Numbered from the stretch's first letter, positions 54,437 through 63,624 are shown. The stretch is DNA of 64,000 nt from Mariniphaga sp041684965 (GCA_041684965.1 JAWLGR010000007.1:1-64000), one strand, 5' to 3'. Translations and numbers: made by a program. The notes: a model not told the origin generated them from the sequence alone.

Positions 54437-55562
54437 TTTTTACTCCTCCTTTTAAAATTATTTTTTTATAAATTTCTACTGCTTTTCTAATATTTTCTGT
54501 AAAACAAAACTCATCTGTTTGATGGGCCATTTCAGGTTGACCCGGACCTAATATTATTGTTGGTGCTCTATCAAAAGCATTTTGAAGCACTGCCCCATCA
54601 GTCAGGTAAGGGAGCGATTTAGGGAATCCTTCGTCTCCTTTTTTGATTTCACAGGCATTGTAAACTGTTTGTACAAAGTTATGAGATTCATCAGATGCTA
54701 CTGCAGGTAAATCTACAAGTACTTCTATCGATACTTCTTTTCCCAGCTCCTGATTTAATCTTTCAAGCAATTTAGTATGGTTTATTTTTGTAGTTGTCCG
54801 GGCATCAATGGTAAATTCTGCATAATCGGGTACTGAATTGAGGTTTATTCCTCCTGATATTTTACCAACATTCAGGGTTGAGTAGCCAAGCAGAGAATCT
54901 TCTTCATCATTAAAATTGAAATTTTCAACTTTCAGGATTGCTCTTGCAGCTTTATAAATGGCATTGTCGCCAAGATGGGGCATTGATGAATGTGCTGTGA
55001 CACCTTTGGTTGAAACATTCAGATACAAGCCTCCCTTGTGCGCGATTGCAGGTATATTGGCTGTTGGTTCCCCAACAATTATTCCACTAACCGGTCCTGA
55101 TTTTTTATAGTAAGATACAAGATGTTTTGCTCCCTGGCATCCTGTTTCTTCTCCGGCAGTAAGCAACAGGAGAACACCTCCCGGAGGATTCCCATCATTG
55201 AATGCCTGAATGGCTGCTATAACCATTGCAGCAATTCCTCCTTTCATATCACTTGTTCCGCGGCCAAAAAGTTTGCCATTTTTTTCCTCCCCTCCAAACG
55301 GATCGGTTTTCCATTCACTGGCTCCAAGTGGAACTGTATCAAAATGACCCGAAAGAACAATGGGAAGTTCTTTACCTGAGATTCCTTTTTTTGCTACCAG
55401 ATGTAAACGGTTTTCACCATAAGGTATGTATTCAACTGAAAACCCATTTTCCGAAAGTAAATTTCCTGTTAATCTGGCAGCTACGGCTTCATTGCCAGGT
55501 GGATTAACTGTATTGAGCTCAATGAGCTCACGGGTAAATTTTATTACATCGGGTAACAACAT
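54429..55562 (-). CDS. M20 family ArgE/DapE-type deacylase
   Basis: This 377-residue zinc hydrolase has H73 and D75 in SGHFDTVP, D105 in GTSDMKGG and the catalytic pair E138/E139 in GEETG. HKGGLYLNVSTKGVTAHSS is the usual lid-domain start. ArgE and DapE remove acetyl or succinyl groups from amino acids, and the same fold deacylates amino sugars and other amides. It is the second gene of the operon, nine bases after the transporter gene, so it probably performs the first step on the imported compound. Confidence 0.92.
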   Translation of the reverse strand: MLLPDVIKFTRELIELNTVNPPGNEAVAARLTGNLLSENGFSVEYIPYGENRLHLVAKKGISGKELPIVLSGHFDTVPLGASEWKTDPFGGEEKNGKLFGRGTSDMKGGIAAMVIAAIQAFNDGNPPGGVLLLLTAGEETGCQGAKHLVSYYKKSGPVSGIIVGEPTANIPAIAHKGGLYLNVSTKGVTAHSSMPHLGDNAIYKAARAILKVENFNFNDEEDSLLGYSTLNVGKISGGINLNSVPDYAEFTIDARTTTKINHTKLLERLNQELGKEVSIEVLVDLPAVASDESHNFVQTVYNACEIKKGDEGFPKSLPYLTDGAVLQNAFDRAPTIILGPGQPEMAHQTDEFCFTENIRKAVEIYKKIILKGGVKND

Positions 55563-55571
55563 TTTTTACTG

Positions 55572-56801
55572 TTAGAGTGATTGAAGATACGAAATAATTT
55601 TGCTGTACATAAAATAAACCATCATGGAAATTAATATAAACCCCATAATGGCAAGTATGTTTTGCCAAAGGTTGTTTTTGAATTTGCCCATTACCTTCCT
55701 GTTGTTCAGTATCAGGAACATACCCAGTGCAATCAGGGGGACTGCCAGTATTGAAGACGCCTGTGCAAGGATAAGAGTATATATAATGTTCCCTCTGAAA
55801 AATACAGCAATCAGCATTCCCAAAAGAAGAATAACTGAAGTAAATATTTTGGGCATTTTTTCATGCATTGTACGTCCCAGCCCCAATCCATCTGAAAGCA
55901 ATCCTCCACCCATTACTGCATTAACCATTAAAGAAGAAAAGGCAGCAGCACACAATCCAATGCTGAAAATAACCTTTGCATAGCTCCCAAATAATGATTC
56001 AAGTTGCATGGCCATATCGGCTGCAGAGTTGACGGTTATGCCATTGGGATGCAATGCTGCGGCAGATGTTACAATAATCAATATCGAGATAAGTGCAAGA
56101 AGAAATATCCCCGTATAAGAATCCCTGAGTGCTTTTTTTATTTCTGTTAATTTCCATCCCTTATTTTGTGCCAGGTACGACTGATACAACGCCCCATGCA
56201 GAACAAAAGTGGTACCCACCAGAGCTGCTATAATGTCGAGCGAGCCCATATTAAATTTGTGAGGTACAAATCCAGTTGCCATCTGACCAACATCCGGTTT
56301 TGTTAAAATCAAATTAAAGAAGAAGGACAGGATCATTACCATAACCAGAATCATCATAAGCTTTTCAAGAAGTTTGTACAGATTTTTAGCCCAAAAAAGC
56401 AATACGAGTGCCAGAGGAGTGAAAATCAGTGGCCAAACCCTTTCGTCAATGCCGGTTATACCTTGCATGGCAATCCCAACTCCAAGATTATTTCCGAACT
56501 GGAAGCTGGAAGCAGACATAAAAGCAGATATACCTATTAATACCGAAAACCACCTGCCGTAGTTAGTGGAAATTGAATTAAGCAATGAATCATTATTGGC
56601 AATTCCGAACCGGGCCCCCATAGAGGTATAAATGACCATAGAAATGGCGGCAAGAAGAATTACCCATAAAAATGCATACCCATATTCAGAACCAATCCGT
56701 GACGATACTGTAATACTTCCGGGGCCCAGAACAACCGAAGCGATTATAAATCCTGGTCCGAGTGATTTTAAATAGAACTTTAATTTTTTAAGCCAACTCA
56801 T
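55572..56801 (-). CDS. Nramp (SLC11)-like transporter with altered metal site
   Basis: This 409-residue membrane protein with about eleven helices is clearly Nramp-like at the N-terminus (SLGPGFIIASVVLGPGSITV). The helix-1 metal motif DPGN reads GPGS (26-29) and the helix-6 MPH-N motif reads V-L-H-G (200-203), so the Asp, Asn and Met that bind transition metals are missing. It is therefore unlikely to carry Mn or Fe in the usual way. As the first gene of a catabolic operon it may import the organic substrate, or it may carry another ion such as Mg, as reported for some Nramp-related proteins. It is divergent from the regulator gene. Confidence 0.88.
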   Translation of the reverse strand: MSWLKKLKFYLKSLGPGFIIASVVLGPGSITVSSRIGSEYGYAFLWVILLAAISMVIYTSMGARFGIANNDSLLNSISTNYGRWFSVLIGISAFMSASSFQFGNNLGVGIAMQGITGIDERVWPLIFTPLALVLLFWAKNLYKLLEKLMMILVMVMILSFFFNLILTKPDVGQMATGFVPHKFNMGSLDIIAALVGTTFVLHGALYQSYLAQNKGWKLTEIKKALRDSYTGIFLLALISILIIVTSAAALHPNGITVNSAADMAMQLESLFGSYAKVIFSIGLCAAAFSSLMVNAVMGGGLLSDGLGLGRTMHEKMPKIFTSVILLLGMLIAVFFRGNIIYTLILAQASSILAVPLIALGMFLILNNRKVMGKFKNNLWQNILAIMGFILISMMVYFMYSKIISYLQSL

Positions 56802-56999
56802 GAAATACAGTTTAGTTATTATAAATCTGAAAACGTTCTGTTCTGGTTATTTGTGGTTATCTGGCTGGCAAGATACATTTTATTGTTACAAACTTTTTTA
56901 AAATGGGGATAAATATTCGATGGTTTTTTATGAATTGTAAAGTGCATCATTTATTCCAATATCTAGTTAAAACCCATGACTAATTATTTTTTGTTTAAC

Positions 57000-57017
57000 T
57001 TTTTGACCGGTTAAAAA
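57000..57017. promoter_or_regulatory. Candidate operator palindrome
   Basis: TTTTTGACCGGTTAAAAA is an 18-base near-perfect palindrome (one symmetric pair mismatched) centred on ACCGGT. A related half site, TTTAACCGG, lies in the divergent gap at 60697-60705. It is a plausible binding site of the adjacent DeoR-type regulator. Confidence 0.4.
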
Positions 57018-57383
57018 TTAAAAAAAACAAAAATATAAAATCTATCGGGAAAAGAAATTTTAATTTTAAAAATCGAAATAAAACGAAAATACTGAAATAT
57101 GAATTAACGCTAAAAATTTAGAAGTAATTTATGTAATCGATAATTCAAGAGCCCATTTAATTGGCATATTATTGGTTTTTGTTTATCGAAAGTTTATATT
57201 TATGAAATATTTTATTTATTTAAAGATTCATTTTTTTTATATAATCTTTCATGTTACAAGGATTTATTCTACTAACATATAGAATACTAATGAAATATAA
57301 ATAAATTTGAATAATATCCTTATTACATTGGAAAATTATTCGTAAAAAAATGATTAAAAAATTTATTTAGAAACGCAATGTGC

Positions 57384-57391
57384 TATTTTTG
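57384..57391 (+). promoter_or_regulatory. Candidate -7 element for the DeoR-type regulator gene
   Basis: TATTTTTG matches TAnnTTTG and lies 30 bases before the ATG. The -33 region (around 57362) has no clear TTTG, so confidence is moderate. Confidence 0.4.
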
Positions 57392-57421
57392 CAAATAATA
57401 GGAATTATTATAAATTGATAA

Positions 57422-58207
57422 ATGAGTCGGTCATCAAACAAATCTACTGTATCACGAAGAGCCGGGATACTTGAAGAACTAGAAGGAAAAGGAGAGGTTT
57501 CAGTTAAGGATTTAAGCAAAATGTTTAGCATCAGTGAAGTTACCATCCGCAATGATCTTGCCCAGCTTGAAAAGCAAAATATGTTAATTCGTGCCCGGGG
57601 AGGAGCAATAAAAATAAAATTCTACCGGATTGGCACAGATCCTTCTATTGCACAAAAACAAAAAGAATTCCTTAAAGAAAAACAACGTATTGCAAAGGCA
57701 GCAGTAAATTTAATTTCAGATGGTGACACAATTGTGTTGGATTCAGGCTCAACTACTACTGAAATAGCTAAAAATTTAAAACAATTTCAAAACCTTACAA
57801 TTATTACAAATGCCTTAAATATTGCAAGTATTTTATCCGAATATGAAGGAATAAGTATTTTTATGCCTGGCGGTTCACTAAGGAAAAAATCATTGTCACT
57901 TGTTGGAGTCCTTGCCGATGAAAATTTTGAAAAATTTTATTGTGATAAACTCTTTCTGGGAGCGGATGGCCTGGATACACTTCATGGGTTATCAACTCCT
58001 GATTCAGAAGAAGCACATTTAAATCAGATTATGATAAAAATTGCCAGGAAGGTCATTGTAGTTGCTGATTCAAGTAAGTTTGAAAGAAGACGCTTTGCAT
58101 TTATTGGTCCTATATCCAACATTGATGTTGTTATTACTGATTCAGGATTAAAAGAAGAAGATAAAATCCGGCTTGAGAAAAATGAAGTTGAAGTTATAAT
58201 CGCATAA
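57422..58207 (+). CDS. DeoR/AgaR-type transcriptional regulator
   Basis: This 261-residue regulator has an N-terminal winged helix (about residues 14-65, VSVKDLSKMFSISEVTIRND is the helix-turn-helix) and a DeoR sensor domain with DGDTIVLDSGSTTTEIA, the GGSLRKKSLSLVG loop, LFLGADGL, and VVADSSKFERR. Family members usually repress and respond to phosphorylated sugars. The sequence is closest in style to AgaR, which controls N-acetylgalactosamine use. It is divergent from the eleven-gene operon, which strongly suggests it controls that operon. A phosphosugar inducer is an inference from the family. Confidence 0.92.
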   Translation: MSRSSNKSTVSRRAGILEELEGKGEVSVKDLSKMFSISEVTIRNDLAQLEKQNMLIRARGGAIKIKFYRIGTDPSIAQKQKEFLKEKQRIAKAAVNLISDGDTIVLDSGSTTTEIAKNLKQFQNLTIITNALNIASILSEYEGISIFMPGGSLRKKSLSLVGVLADENFEKFYCDKLFLGADGLDTLHGLSTPDSEEAHLNQIMIKIARKVIVVADSSKFERRRFAFIGPISNIDVVITDSGLKEEDKIRLEKNEVEVIIA

Positions 58208-58431
58208 TATAGATACTTGTAATCCCATCCCATTAAATACACATTGATTCTAATAATCTATAATGATATTGAATCCAGGTATAAATTTGGTGACTTTTTA
58301 TCTGGATAATTGCTGTTGTGGCAGATAGGGTTAATTCTTTTTTTTCCCAGCGGGTACTGCTTTTAGTTAGGAAATGAATGAATAGTAAGGATAAATGCTT
58401 CTTGTACATTTGTCTGTATTTTGTTCAGAGT
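58208..58431. other. Intergenic stretch, no gene recognised
   Basis: Between the regulator and hairpin array B no gene, tRNA or clear terminator is seen. The part from 58542 to 58770 is likewise empty. Confidence 0.5.
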
Positions 58432-58541
58432 AAACTCGCAATAAACTCGCAACAAATTCGCAACAAATTCGCAACAAACTCGCAACAAATTCGCGAAATA
58501 CCGAATTTATTCCGAGTTTGTTGCGAAGTTATAGCGAATTA
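58432..58541. repeat. Array of 11-bp units that inverts in the middle (hairpin array B)
   Basis: Ten gapless 11-base units are visible. Six are forward: AAACTCGCAAT, AAACTCGCAAC, AAATTCGCAAC twice, AAACTCGCAAC and AAATTCGCGAA. Four are reverse-complement-type: ATACCGAATTT, ATTCCGAGTTT, GTTGCGAAGTT and ATAGCGAATTA. The turn is AAATTCG / CGAATTT around an 8-base loop, and outer units pair with one to three mismatches per unit. The unit, phase and arrangement match array A at 20662-20760. It sits between genes whose 3' ends face each other. Confidence 0.9.
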
Positions 58542-58770
58542 ATAGATTACCTGGTAAGCATACGGATTGCCCGTTCCAGGTAAGATTGTGGTTGAAAGGC
58601 GGAAGCACAACAGGGAATGCATTTAAAGTGCAAAATTCAATTTCTAAGGAATTTTAAGAGGGCGTAATTTCAAATCAGACTAATCTCTTCTTCGATTCAA
58701 AATCAATACGTACTTATTTTAATTGCAGGATTACCAGCAGAATAGCAATGGGAACTAATATGAAAATTTT

Positions 58771-59721
58771 TTATTGCTTTAAAACCTCGAAATTTTCATA
58801 TTCAGCTTGTAGTTTTTCAGGATCTATGCTGTTAAAATTTCCTTCATGAATTATCAACCGGTAATACAGTACCAAAGGTTCATCAGTTGGAAGTTCAATA
58901 CGGTTGCTTCCTGGAAAAACCACATTTTGCATACTTGTTTTGGAACGTAAAATCCATGGAGCCGGGTAGTTTGGTGTTTCAGGGTGGCAGAGAATAGTAA
59001 TGCCATGGAGTTCACTGTTTTCTCCCATACTTCCCGAAATATCCATCCACGGACCTGCAACTACCTGTAGAGTTTTAGGCTCAACCTTTCCTTTTTCGGA
59101 GGTAAATGCAATGTCTTCCGGTAATTTTACCCGCGTACAAAAGCCACCATAACCTTTTTCATCAGCAGCACCTCCCAGTTCAACTCCTGGCAGTAATCCT
59201 CTTAATGCAATAGCAAAATCTATTTTTCGTACTTTATCCTGTAAAGGATGGACAGTAATGGTCGTCTTTTCACTAATGAATGGTTTTTCGTTTTCAAAAA
59301 TTGGAGATTTCCATTGAACTTCTGCAACAAGTTTCGCAGTTCCTTTCCTGGCCGATGTGTGTAAATCGATAACATCATGGCTTAAATTTTCCATTATCCA
59401 GCTGTTACCAACACTATTGCCATTTATATATACCTGATGCCATGCCCAAAATATTCCACGATGGTATTGATGATCCAAAGGGAATTCTTCGGTCAGGATA
59501 TCGCCATTTAAACTATATAACGGGTGCAGGTAGTTGTTGCAGATATATTCACCTTTCAGGGATTTTGGAGCTCTCTGATAGAAAAATACAGGCTGGTTGT
59601 TTTCCCGGAGTTCAATTCCCTGGTCGTTGGATTCAAAGGTGAAAGTGGTCTCATTTTTATTTGAATTGCAGGAGGTAAAGAGAATTAAGAATAAATACAA
59701 TACAGTAAAAGAATGTTTCAT
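58771..59721 (-). CDS. PmoA/DUF6807-like lipoprotein
   Basis: This 316-residue protein has a lipoprotein-like signal (hydrophobic stretch ending LFTSC, Cys18). The body resembles the 'PmoA family' (DUF6807) proteins common in Bacteroidota and Planctomycetota: HPLYSLNGDILTEEFPLDHQ followed by HRGIFWAWHQVYING, and AADEKGYGGFCTRVKLPED. Despite the name these are not shown to be methane mono-oxygenases. The fold is probably a beta-sandwich or galactose-mutarotase-like sugar-binding domain. Frequent neighbours are Gfo/Idh and sugar isomerase genes, as here, so a role in sugar-derivative handling at the envelope is likely but unproven. Confidence 0.82.
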   Translation of the reverse strand: MKHSFTVLYLFLILFTSCNSNKNETTFTFESNDQGIELRENNQPVFFYQRAPKSLKGEYICNNYLHPLYSLNGDILTEEFPLDHQYHRGIFWAWHQVYINGNSVGNSWIMENLSHDVIDLHTSARKGTAKLVAEVQWKSPIFENEKPFISEKTTITVHPLQDKVRKIDFAIALRGLLPGVELGGAADEKGYGGFCTRVKLPEDIAFTSEKGKVEPKTLQVVAGPWMDISGSMGENSELHGITILCHPETPNYPAPWILRSKTSMQNVVFPGSNRIELPTDEPLVLYYRLIIHEGNFNSIDPEKLQAEYENFEVLKQ

Positions 59722-59821
59722 GGCAAATTTTTTTAGTCAATTTCAATAATAGTAGTTTATTAGTTGGAATCTATAATGATACTTATAATTGTAAAATTAT
59801 AAAAACAATAAGAAATATAAA

Positions 59822-60685
59822 TCATTTTGCCATTAGATAAACTGCTACAAGTGCAGTACCCATTCCTGCTATAATTACGGGATGTGGAATTACAACATAA
59901 ATGATTAATGACAACAAAATGGTTATAAGCGGGGCAACAGCATTTGTCATAGGTGCCACAATGATCACTTTTCCATACCGGATTGCATACAATAAAGTCA
60001 ATGCACCAATAGAATTAAAAGTCATAATTATTATATTCAGGTATAAACCTTTAAATCCCCAGTAGATAGGCTGGTTAAAATCAGTCATAAAATAAGCTAA
60101 TGGAGCTAATAAAATACCTGTAATCATCATATAAAAAAAGATGCTTTCAGCTTTCATTGAATTGTTGGCCAGCTTCATGAAAAAAGCCTGGATCCCCCAT
60201 GCAAGAAATACAAAAATTGCAAGGGCAAACCAAATAAGAAAACCGGAGCCGGAGGATTGAGGTTCCTGGTATGACATGAGCAAAATGGCAAATAGTGCAA
60301 TTAGTATTCCCGCCCAGTGACGTTTGGTTGTCGATTCTTTTAAAAAGAGAACAGACATAAGGACCGTAACGGTAGGCGATAATGATATTATTGGAAATAC
60401 GAGATAGGCTGGGCCTTCTTTTAAAGCATGAAATAGAATTAATTGACCACTTGATCCCAAAAAACCAATTATTAAACCATAACAAATAGATTTCCAGTCG
60501 TAATCAAGGTTCCATTTTATAAGTTTCAGGGCAAACAGTGCGCAGGGAATCATAGTTAATGACCAAACAATATATCCTAATGTTGCAGGAAAACCAGCTT
60601 TTTCAGGTATTTCAATCAAAGCTCCCCATACTCCCCAAAACAAGGTTGTTGTGAGGGCATACAAAAACCATGGTTGTTTATTCAT
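59822..60685 (-). CDS. DMT superfamily (EamA) transporter
   Basis: This 287-residue protein has ten predicted helices and the twofold EamA repeat. The first half begins FLYALTTTLFWGVWGALIEI and the second begins SGFLIWFALAIFVFLAWGIQ. The end of the first repeat reads VFPIISLSPTVTVLMSVLFLKE, a classic EamA signature, and the second has APMTNAVAPLITILLSLI. It probably imports or exports a small metabolite or sugar-like compound. The gene is divergent from the URO-D-family gene, and the shared control region carries the TTTAACCGG half site. Confidence 0.9.
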   Translation of the reverse strand: MNKQPWFLYALTTTLFWGVWGALIEIPEKAGFPATLGYIVWSLTMIPCALFALKLIKWNLDYDWKSICYGLIIGFLGSSGQLILFHALKEGPAYLVFPIISLSPTVTVLMSVLFLKESTTKRHWAGILIALFAILLMSYQEPQSSGSGFLIWFALAIFVFLAWGIQAFFMKLANNSMKAESIFFYMMITGILLAPLAYFMTDFNQPIYWGFKGLYLNIIIMTFNSIGALTLLYAIRYGKVIIVAPMTNAVAPLITILLSLIIYVVIPHPVIIAGMGTALVAVYLMAK

Positions 60686-60696
60686 TCCTTAAAAGG

Positions 60697-60705
60697 TTTA
60701 ACCGG
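60697..60705. promoter_or_regulatory. Possible regulator half site in a divergent gap
   Basis: TTTAACCGG equals one arm plus centre of the 57000-57017 palindrome (reverse strand). It lies 12 bases upstream of the EamA start, in the gap shared with the URO-D-family gene. Only nine bases match, so it may be chance. Confidence 0.25.
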
Positions 60706-60845
60706 AAAGATATTTTGATTTAAAAAAACAAATAAAAATCAAAATTAAGATTTAAAAACATATATCTTGCAGATTCCATTTATTCCAGATAAAAATCTTT
60801 CAAATTCCATAGTTTGAAGATTATTAATTTAAACTTTTAAGCATT

Positions 60846-61934
60846 ATGAACTCGCGGGAACGGACAATAGCATCCATAAATCATCAACAACCTGATCGCC
60901 CCCCGGTTTATGTATCTTTAACTCCCCAGATGGCCAAAAAATTAAGTGATTCAACAGGCCTTCCGTATGAGCCACCAATTGATGCCATGGAATCCGCAAG
61001 AATTTCTCATACGGAGTTATTAATTCATTTAGGAGTTGATATAATCGCGGTTGCTGCAACTGCCCCGCCTTCAGGGCAGACAATTGAATTGCCTGATGGC
61101 CGGATCAAAAATGAATGGGGTATGATCTATAAGAATGCCGGTATTTATACCGAATTTGATGAATATCCTTTGGCACATGCTGAAGTGAAAGAGGAAATAC
61201 TTAATTACCCTTTCCCTGATCATAATCTGGAAATAAGATATTCAAAAGCTAAAGAAGTAATGGATATATATGGAAAGAGTCATGCTATTATTGGGGATGT
61301 AGAAACTATGTTTTTTGAAACATCCTGGTATCTCACCGGAATGGAAAAATTCCTGATCGATTTAATTCTGGAAACTGAATATGTGCCATACCTGCTGGAT
61401 AAAATAATGGAGCAAAATCTGATTGCCGGGATAAAGCTTTTAGAGATGGGCGTGGATATACTTTGGTGCGGGGATGATTTTGGCGGGCAGCAAGGCATGC
61501 TTATCGATCCGGAAATGTGGAGAAGGATATTTAAACCACGAATAAAATATATGTTCGAAGAATTCCGTAAAGTTCGCCCCGATATTAAATTGGCCTGGCA
61601 CAGTTGTGGTTCTATACTTCCGATTATTCCGGATTTTATTGAGATTGGTCTGGACATTCTTAATCCTGTACAACCACTTGCTAAAGGAATGGAGCCTGAA
61701 TTTTTGAAAACCACCTATGGAAAAGATCTGGTTTTTTTCGGAGGTATTGATGTGCAGGAATTGCTCCCATATGGTAAACCTGATGAAATCAGAGATGAAG
61801 TCAGAAGACGGATGGATGTATTTGGTGAAGGAGGCGGATACATTGTATCACCTGCACATAATATTCAGCCAGATACCCCTCTGGAGAATGTTTTTGCTTT
61901 TTTTGAAGCCATATTTGATTGTCGTTTTTCTTAA
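60846..61934 (+). CDS. Uroporphyrinogen decarboxylase (URO-D) family protein, not HemE
   Basis: This 362-residue TIM-barrel protein begins MNSRERTIASINHQQPDRPPV, the usual start of the URO-D/MtaA-like family. Two sites look metal-binding, as in cobamide-dependent methyltransferase relatives: WCGDDFGGQQG and KLAWHSCGSILPIIPDFIEIG (His and Cys). The N-terminal FPxxRAP-type motif of HemE is absent and no other haem genes are nearby, so haem synthesis is not supported. In Bacteroidota and Verrucomicrobiota such genes often sit in sugar-catabolic loci with unknown function, as here. It has no corrinoid protein partner in the window. Confidence 0.88.
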   Translation: MNSRERTIASINHQQPDRPPVYVSLTPQMAKKLSDSTGLPYEPPIDAMESARISHTELLIHLGVDIIAVAATAPPSGQTIELPDGRIKNEWGMIYKNAGIYTEFDEYPLAHAEVKEEILNYPFPDHNLEIRYSKAKEVMDIYGKSHAIIGDVETMFFETSWYLTGMEKFLIDLILETEYVPYLLDKIMEQNLIAGIKLLEMGVDILWCGDDFGGQQGMLIDPEMWRRIFKPRIKYMFEEFRKVRPDIKLAWHSCGSILPIIPDFIEIGLDILNPVQPLAKGMEPEFLKTTYGKDLVFFGGIDVQELLPYGKPDEIRDEVRRRMDVFGEGGGYIVSPAHNIQPDTPLENVFAFFEAIFDCRFS

Positions 61935-61993
61935 AATTTCACTTAGGAAATACTACGATCAAATTGTTTCATTGAGAGCTGGGAGTGCATAGG

Positions 61994-63595
61994 TCAAATG
62001 ATTTTACGCTTCACAGGGTCCCATTCAACACGTCTTTGTTCTACATAGGATTTATGTGCCATCATAACAGCTACACCTTCTTCAAAAGCCTTATCAATGC
62101 TAACTTGTGGGGTTCCGCCATTACGGATGCAATCCAGCCAGTCTTTAATGTGAAGGTGTGTAACATCAATATGCCTTCCATCGACAAACGTTGATGTTAA
62201 TCCCCTGGAAGTGTAATATTTTTCAGTAGCTGAACTTGTTGCATCAACAGCCCCCGACCCCGGACTAACTGTTATCATTGGCTGATTTGTATCAAGTATC
62301 CCTTCCTCAATCTGCTTTTTATACCTGGTCGAGTTGTAGTCAAAAGTGATTTTTAATGATCCGCCTAATTCCATTGAAGCATCGTGCCCCATTATTAACC
62401 TTGGCCGTTGCCTGCTGCTTGCCAGACTTGCACTGTAAAACAATGTCAGGTCTTTGTGCGGATACTCAAAAACCGAATGCAGCACATCGGGGATATCCCT
62501 GTTGTCTTTCCAGTAATAGATACCTCCCGATGACACCACCGATTTGGGAATACCGATATTTAAAACCTGGTTAATCGCATCGAACTCATGAGTAAATAAC
62601 TGGCCAAGCAATCCTGTGCTGTAATCAAAGAATTTCGTCCAGTTATAATACCTGTCAATACTAAAAGGAACATATGGGCGGGATCCAAGCCATTGTTTCC
62701 AGTCGATGGTTTTTTCATCTCCCGGTTTTGGGGTTCCCTGTGCATCCACATGACGTATCCATGCCCCTCCTGCGTAATTCCTGTTGGTTGTAGTTTCAAT
62801 CACGCTGATTTTACCCAGAATATTATTGTCAATAATATCTTTTGCCTGCTGATATACCAAATTTTGAGTAACCTGATGGCCCAATTGAAAAACAATATTG
62901 CTGTTTTTTACTGCATCGTAGGCATCGTAAAGTTCCTGTTCTGTACGGGTGAAACTCTTTTCGCAATAAACATGTTTCCCTGCATGAACAGCATCTATAG
63001 TCATTTGGGCATGCAGGTGCTCAGGAGTAGCAATAATCACTGCATCTATATTTTTATCATCGAGCATTTCCTGGTAGGTGCGGTATCTCTTTACATCATA
63101 CTTTGCACCTTTGTCTCCATTCACCCTTAAACCGTTCATTGCGATTTCCATACCTTTCGTGGCATGAAGATCAAATACATCGCATATTCCCGCCATTTCA
63201 ACATTGAGATCCTCTTGTGCAAGGAAATGTTCAAGCCTGCCCCTTTCTTGAAGTCCTTCAACAGTGGCTTCATGAATAAAGCCAAGCCCACTGGCCAGTT
63301 GATTTGCACGATCACCAAATCCAATGAAACCGATACGTAATTTATTTGAGTTACTTCCTCTGGAAGTTGAAATGGTTGCAGTCGGTTTAAAAAGTTCCTC
63401 AAAACCTAACTCCTTAATCACGTTTCTTTTTTTACTGCTTTCATAAGTCCAGCTCTTAAATGTTCCGTACGATAATGCTCCCAAAACAGGTAATCCAGCC
63501 AAAGCTTTCAGCATAGTGCGTCTACCCTGGTTAACGCTTCCTGACTGGAAGTTTTTACTGCTTGATTTTTTTCTATGTTCTTTATTAGTGGCCAT
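61994..63595 (-). CDS. Tat-signal Gfo/Idh/MocA family oxidoreductase
   Basis: This 533-residue member has a long N-terminus with QGRRTMLKALAGLPVLGAL (about residues 23-41), a twin-arginine signal that suggests export as a folded, NAD(P)-loaded enzyme. The Rossmann part shows IGFIGFGDRANQLASGLG, IIATPEHLHAQMTI and CEKSFTRTE (Ser replacing Pro of the common EKP, Lys kept). Exported Gfo/Idh proteins such as glucose-fructose oxidoreductase and GH109 enzymes hold their cofactor tightly and act on sugars or glycosides. The gene converges on the URO-D-family gene and is followed upstream, on the same strand, by the DoxX gene. Confidence 0.9.
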   Translation of the reverse strand: MATNKEHRKKSSSKNFQSGSVNQGRRTMLKALAGLPVLGALSYGTFKSWTYESSKKRNVIKELGFEELFKPTATISTSRGSNSNKLRIGFIGFGDRANQLASGLGFIHEATVEGLQERGRLEHFLAQEDLNVEMAGICDVFDLHATKGMEIAMNGLRVNGDKGAKYDVKRYRTYQEMLDDKNIDAVIIATPEHLHAQMTIDAVHAGKHVYCEKSFTRTEQELYDAYDAVKNSNIVFQLGHQVTQNLVYQQAKDIIDNNILGKISVIETTTNRNYAGGAWIRHVDAQGTPKPGDEKTIDWKQWLGSRPYVPFSIDRYYNWTKFFDYSTGLLGQLFTHEFDAINQVLNIGIPKSVVSSGGIYYWKDNRDIPDVLHSVFEYPHKDLTLFYSASLASSRQRPRLIMGHDASMELGGSLKITFDYNSTRYKKQIEEGILDTNQPMITVSPGSGAVDATSSATEKYYTSRGLTSTFVDGRHIDVTHLHIKDWLDCIRNGGTPQVSIDKAFEEGVAVMMAHKSYVEQRRVEWDPVKRKII

Positions 63596-63624
63596 TTTTT
63601 AATGTCAATTAAGCGTACTTTAAA

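Larger units (their letters stand above)
56802..57421. promoter_or_regulatory. Divergent control region between catabolic operon and DeoR-type regulator
   Basis: This very AT-rich 620-base gap has no open frame of note. It holds the palindrome at 57000-57017 and a -7-like element at 57384-57391. As the space between a regulator and its presumed target operon it should contain the operator(s). Confidence 0.6.

Noticed and set aside
60846..61934. HemE uroporphyrinogen decarboxylase for haem synthesis
   Set aside because: HemE N-terminal substrate motifs are missing, metal-site-like His/Cys motifs are present, and the context is sugar catabolism.
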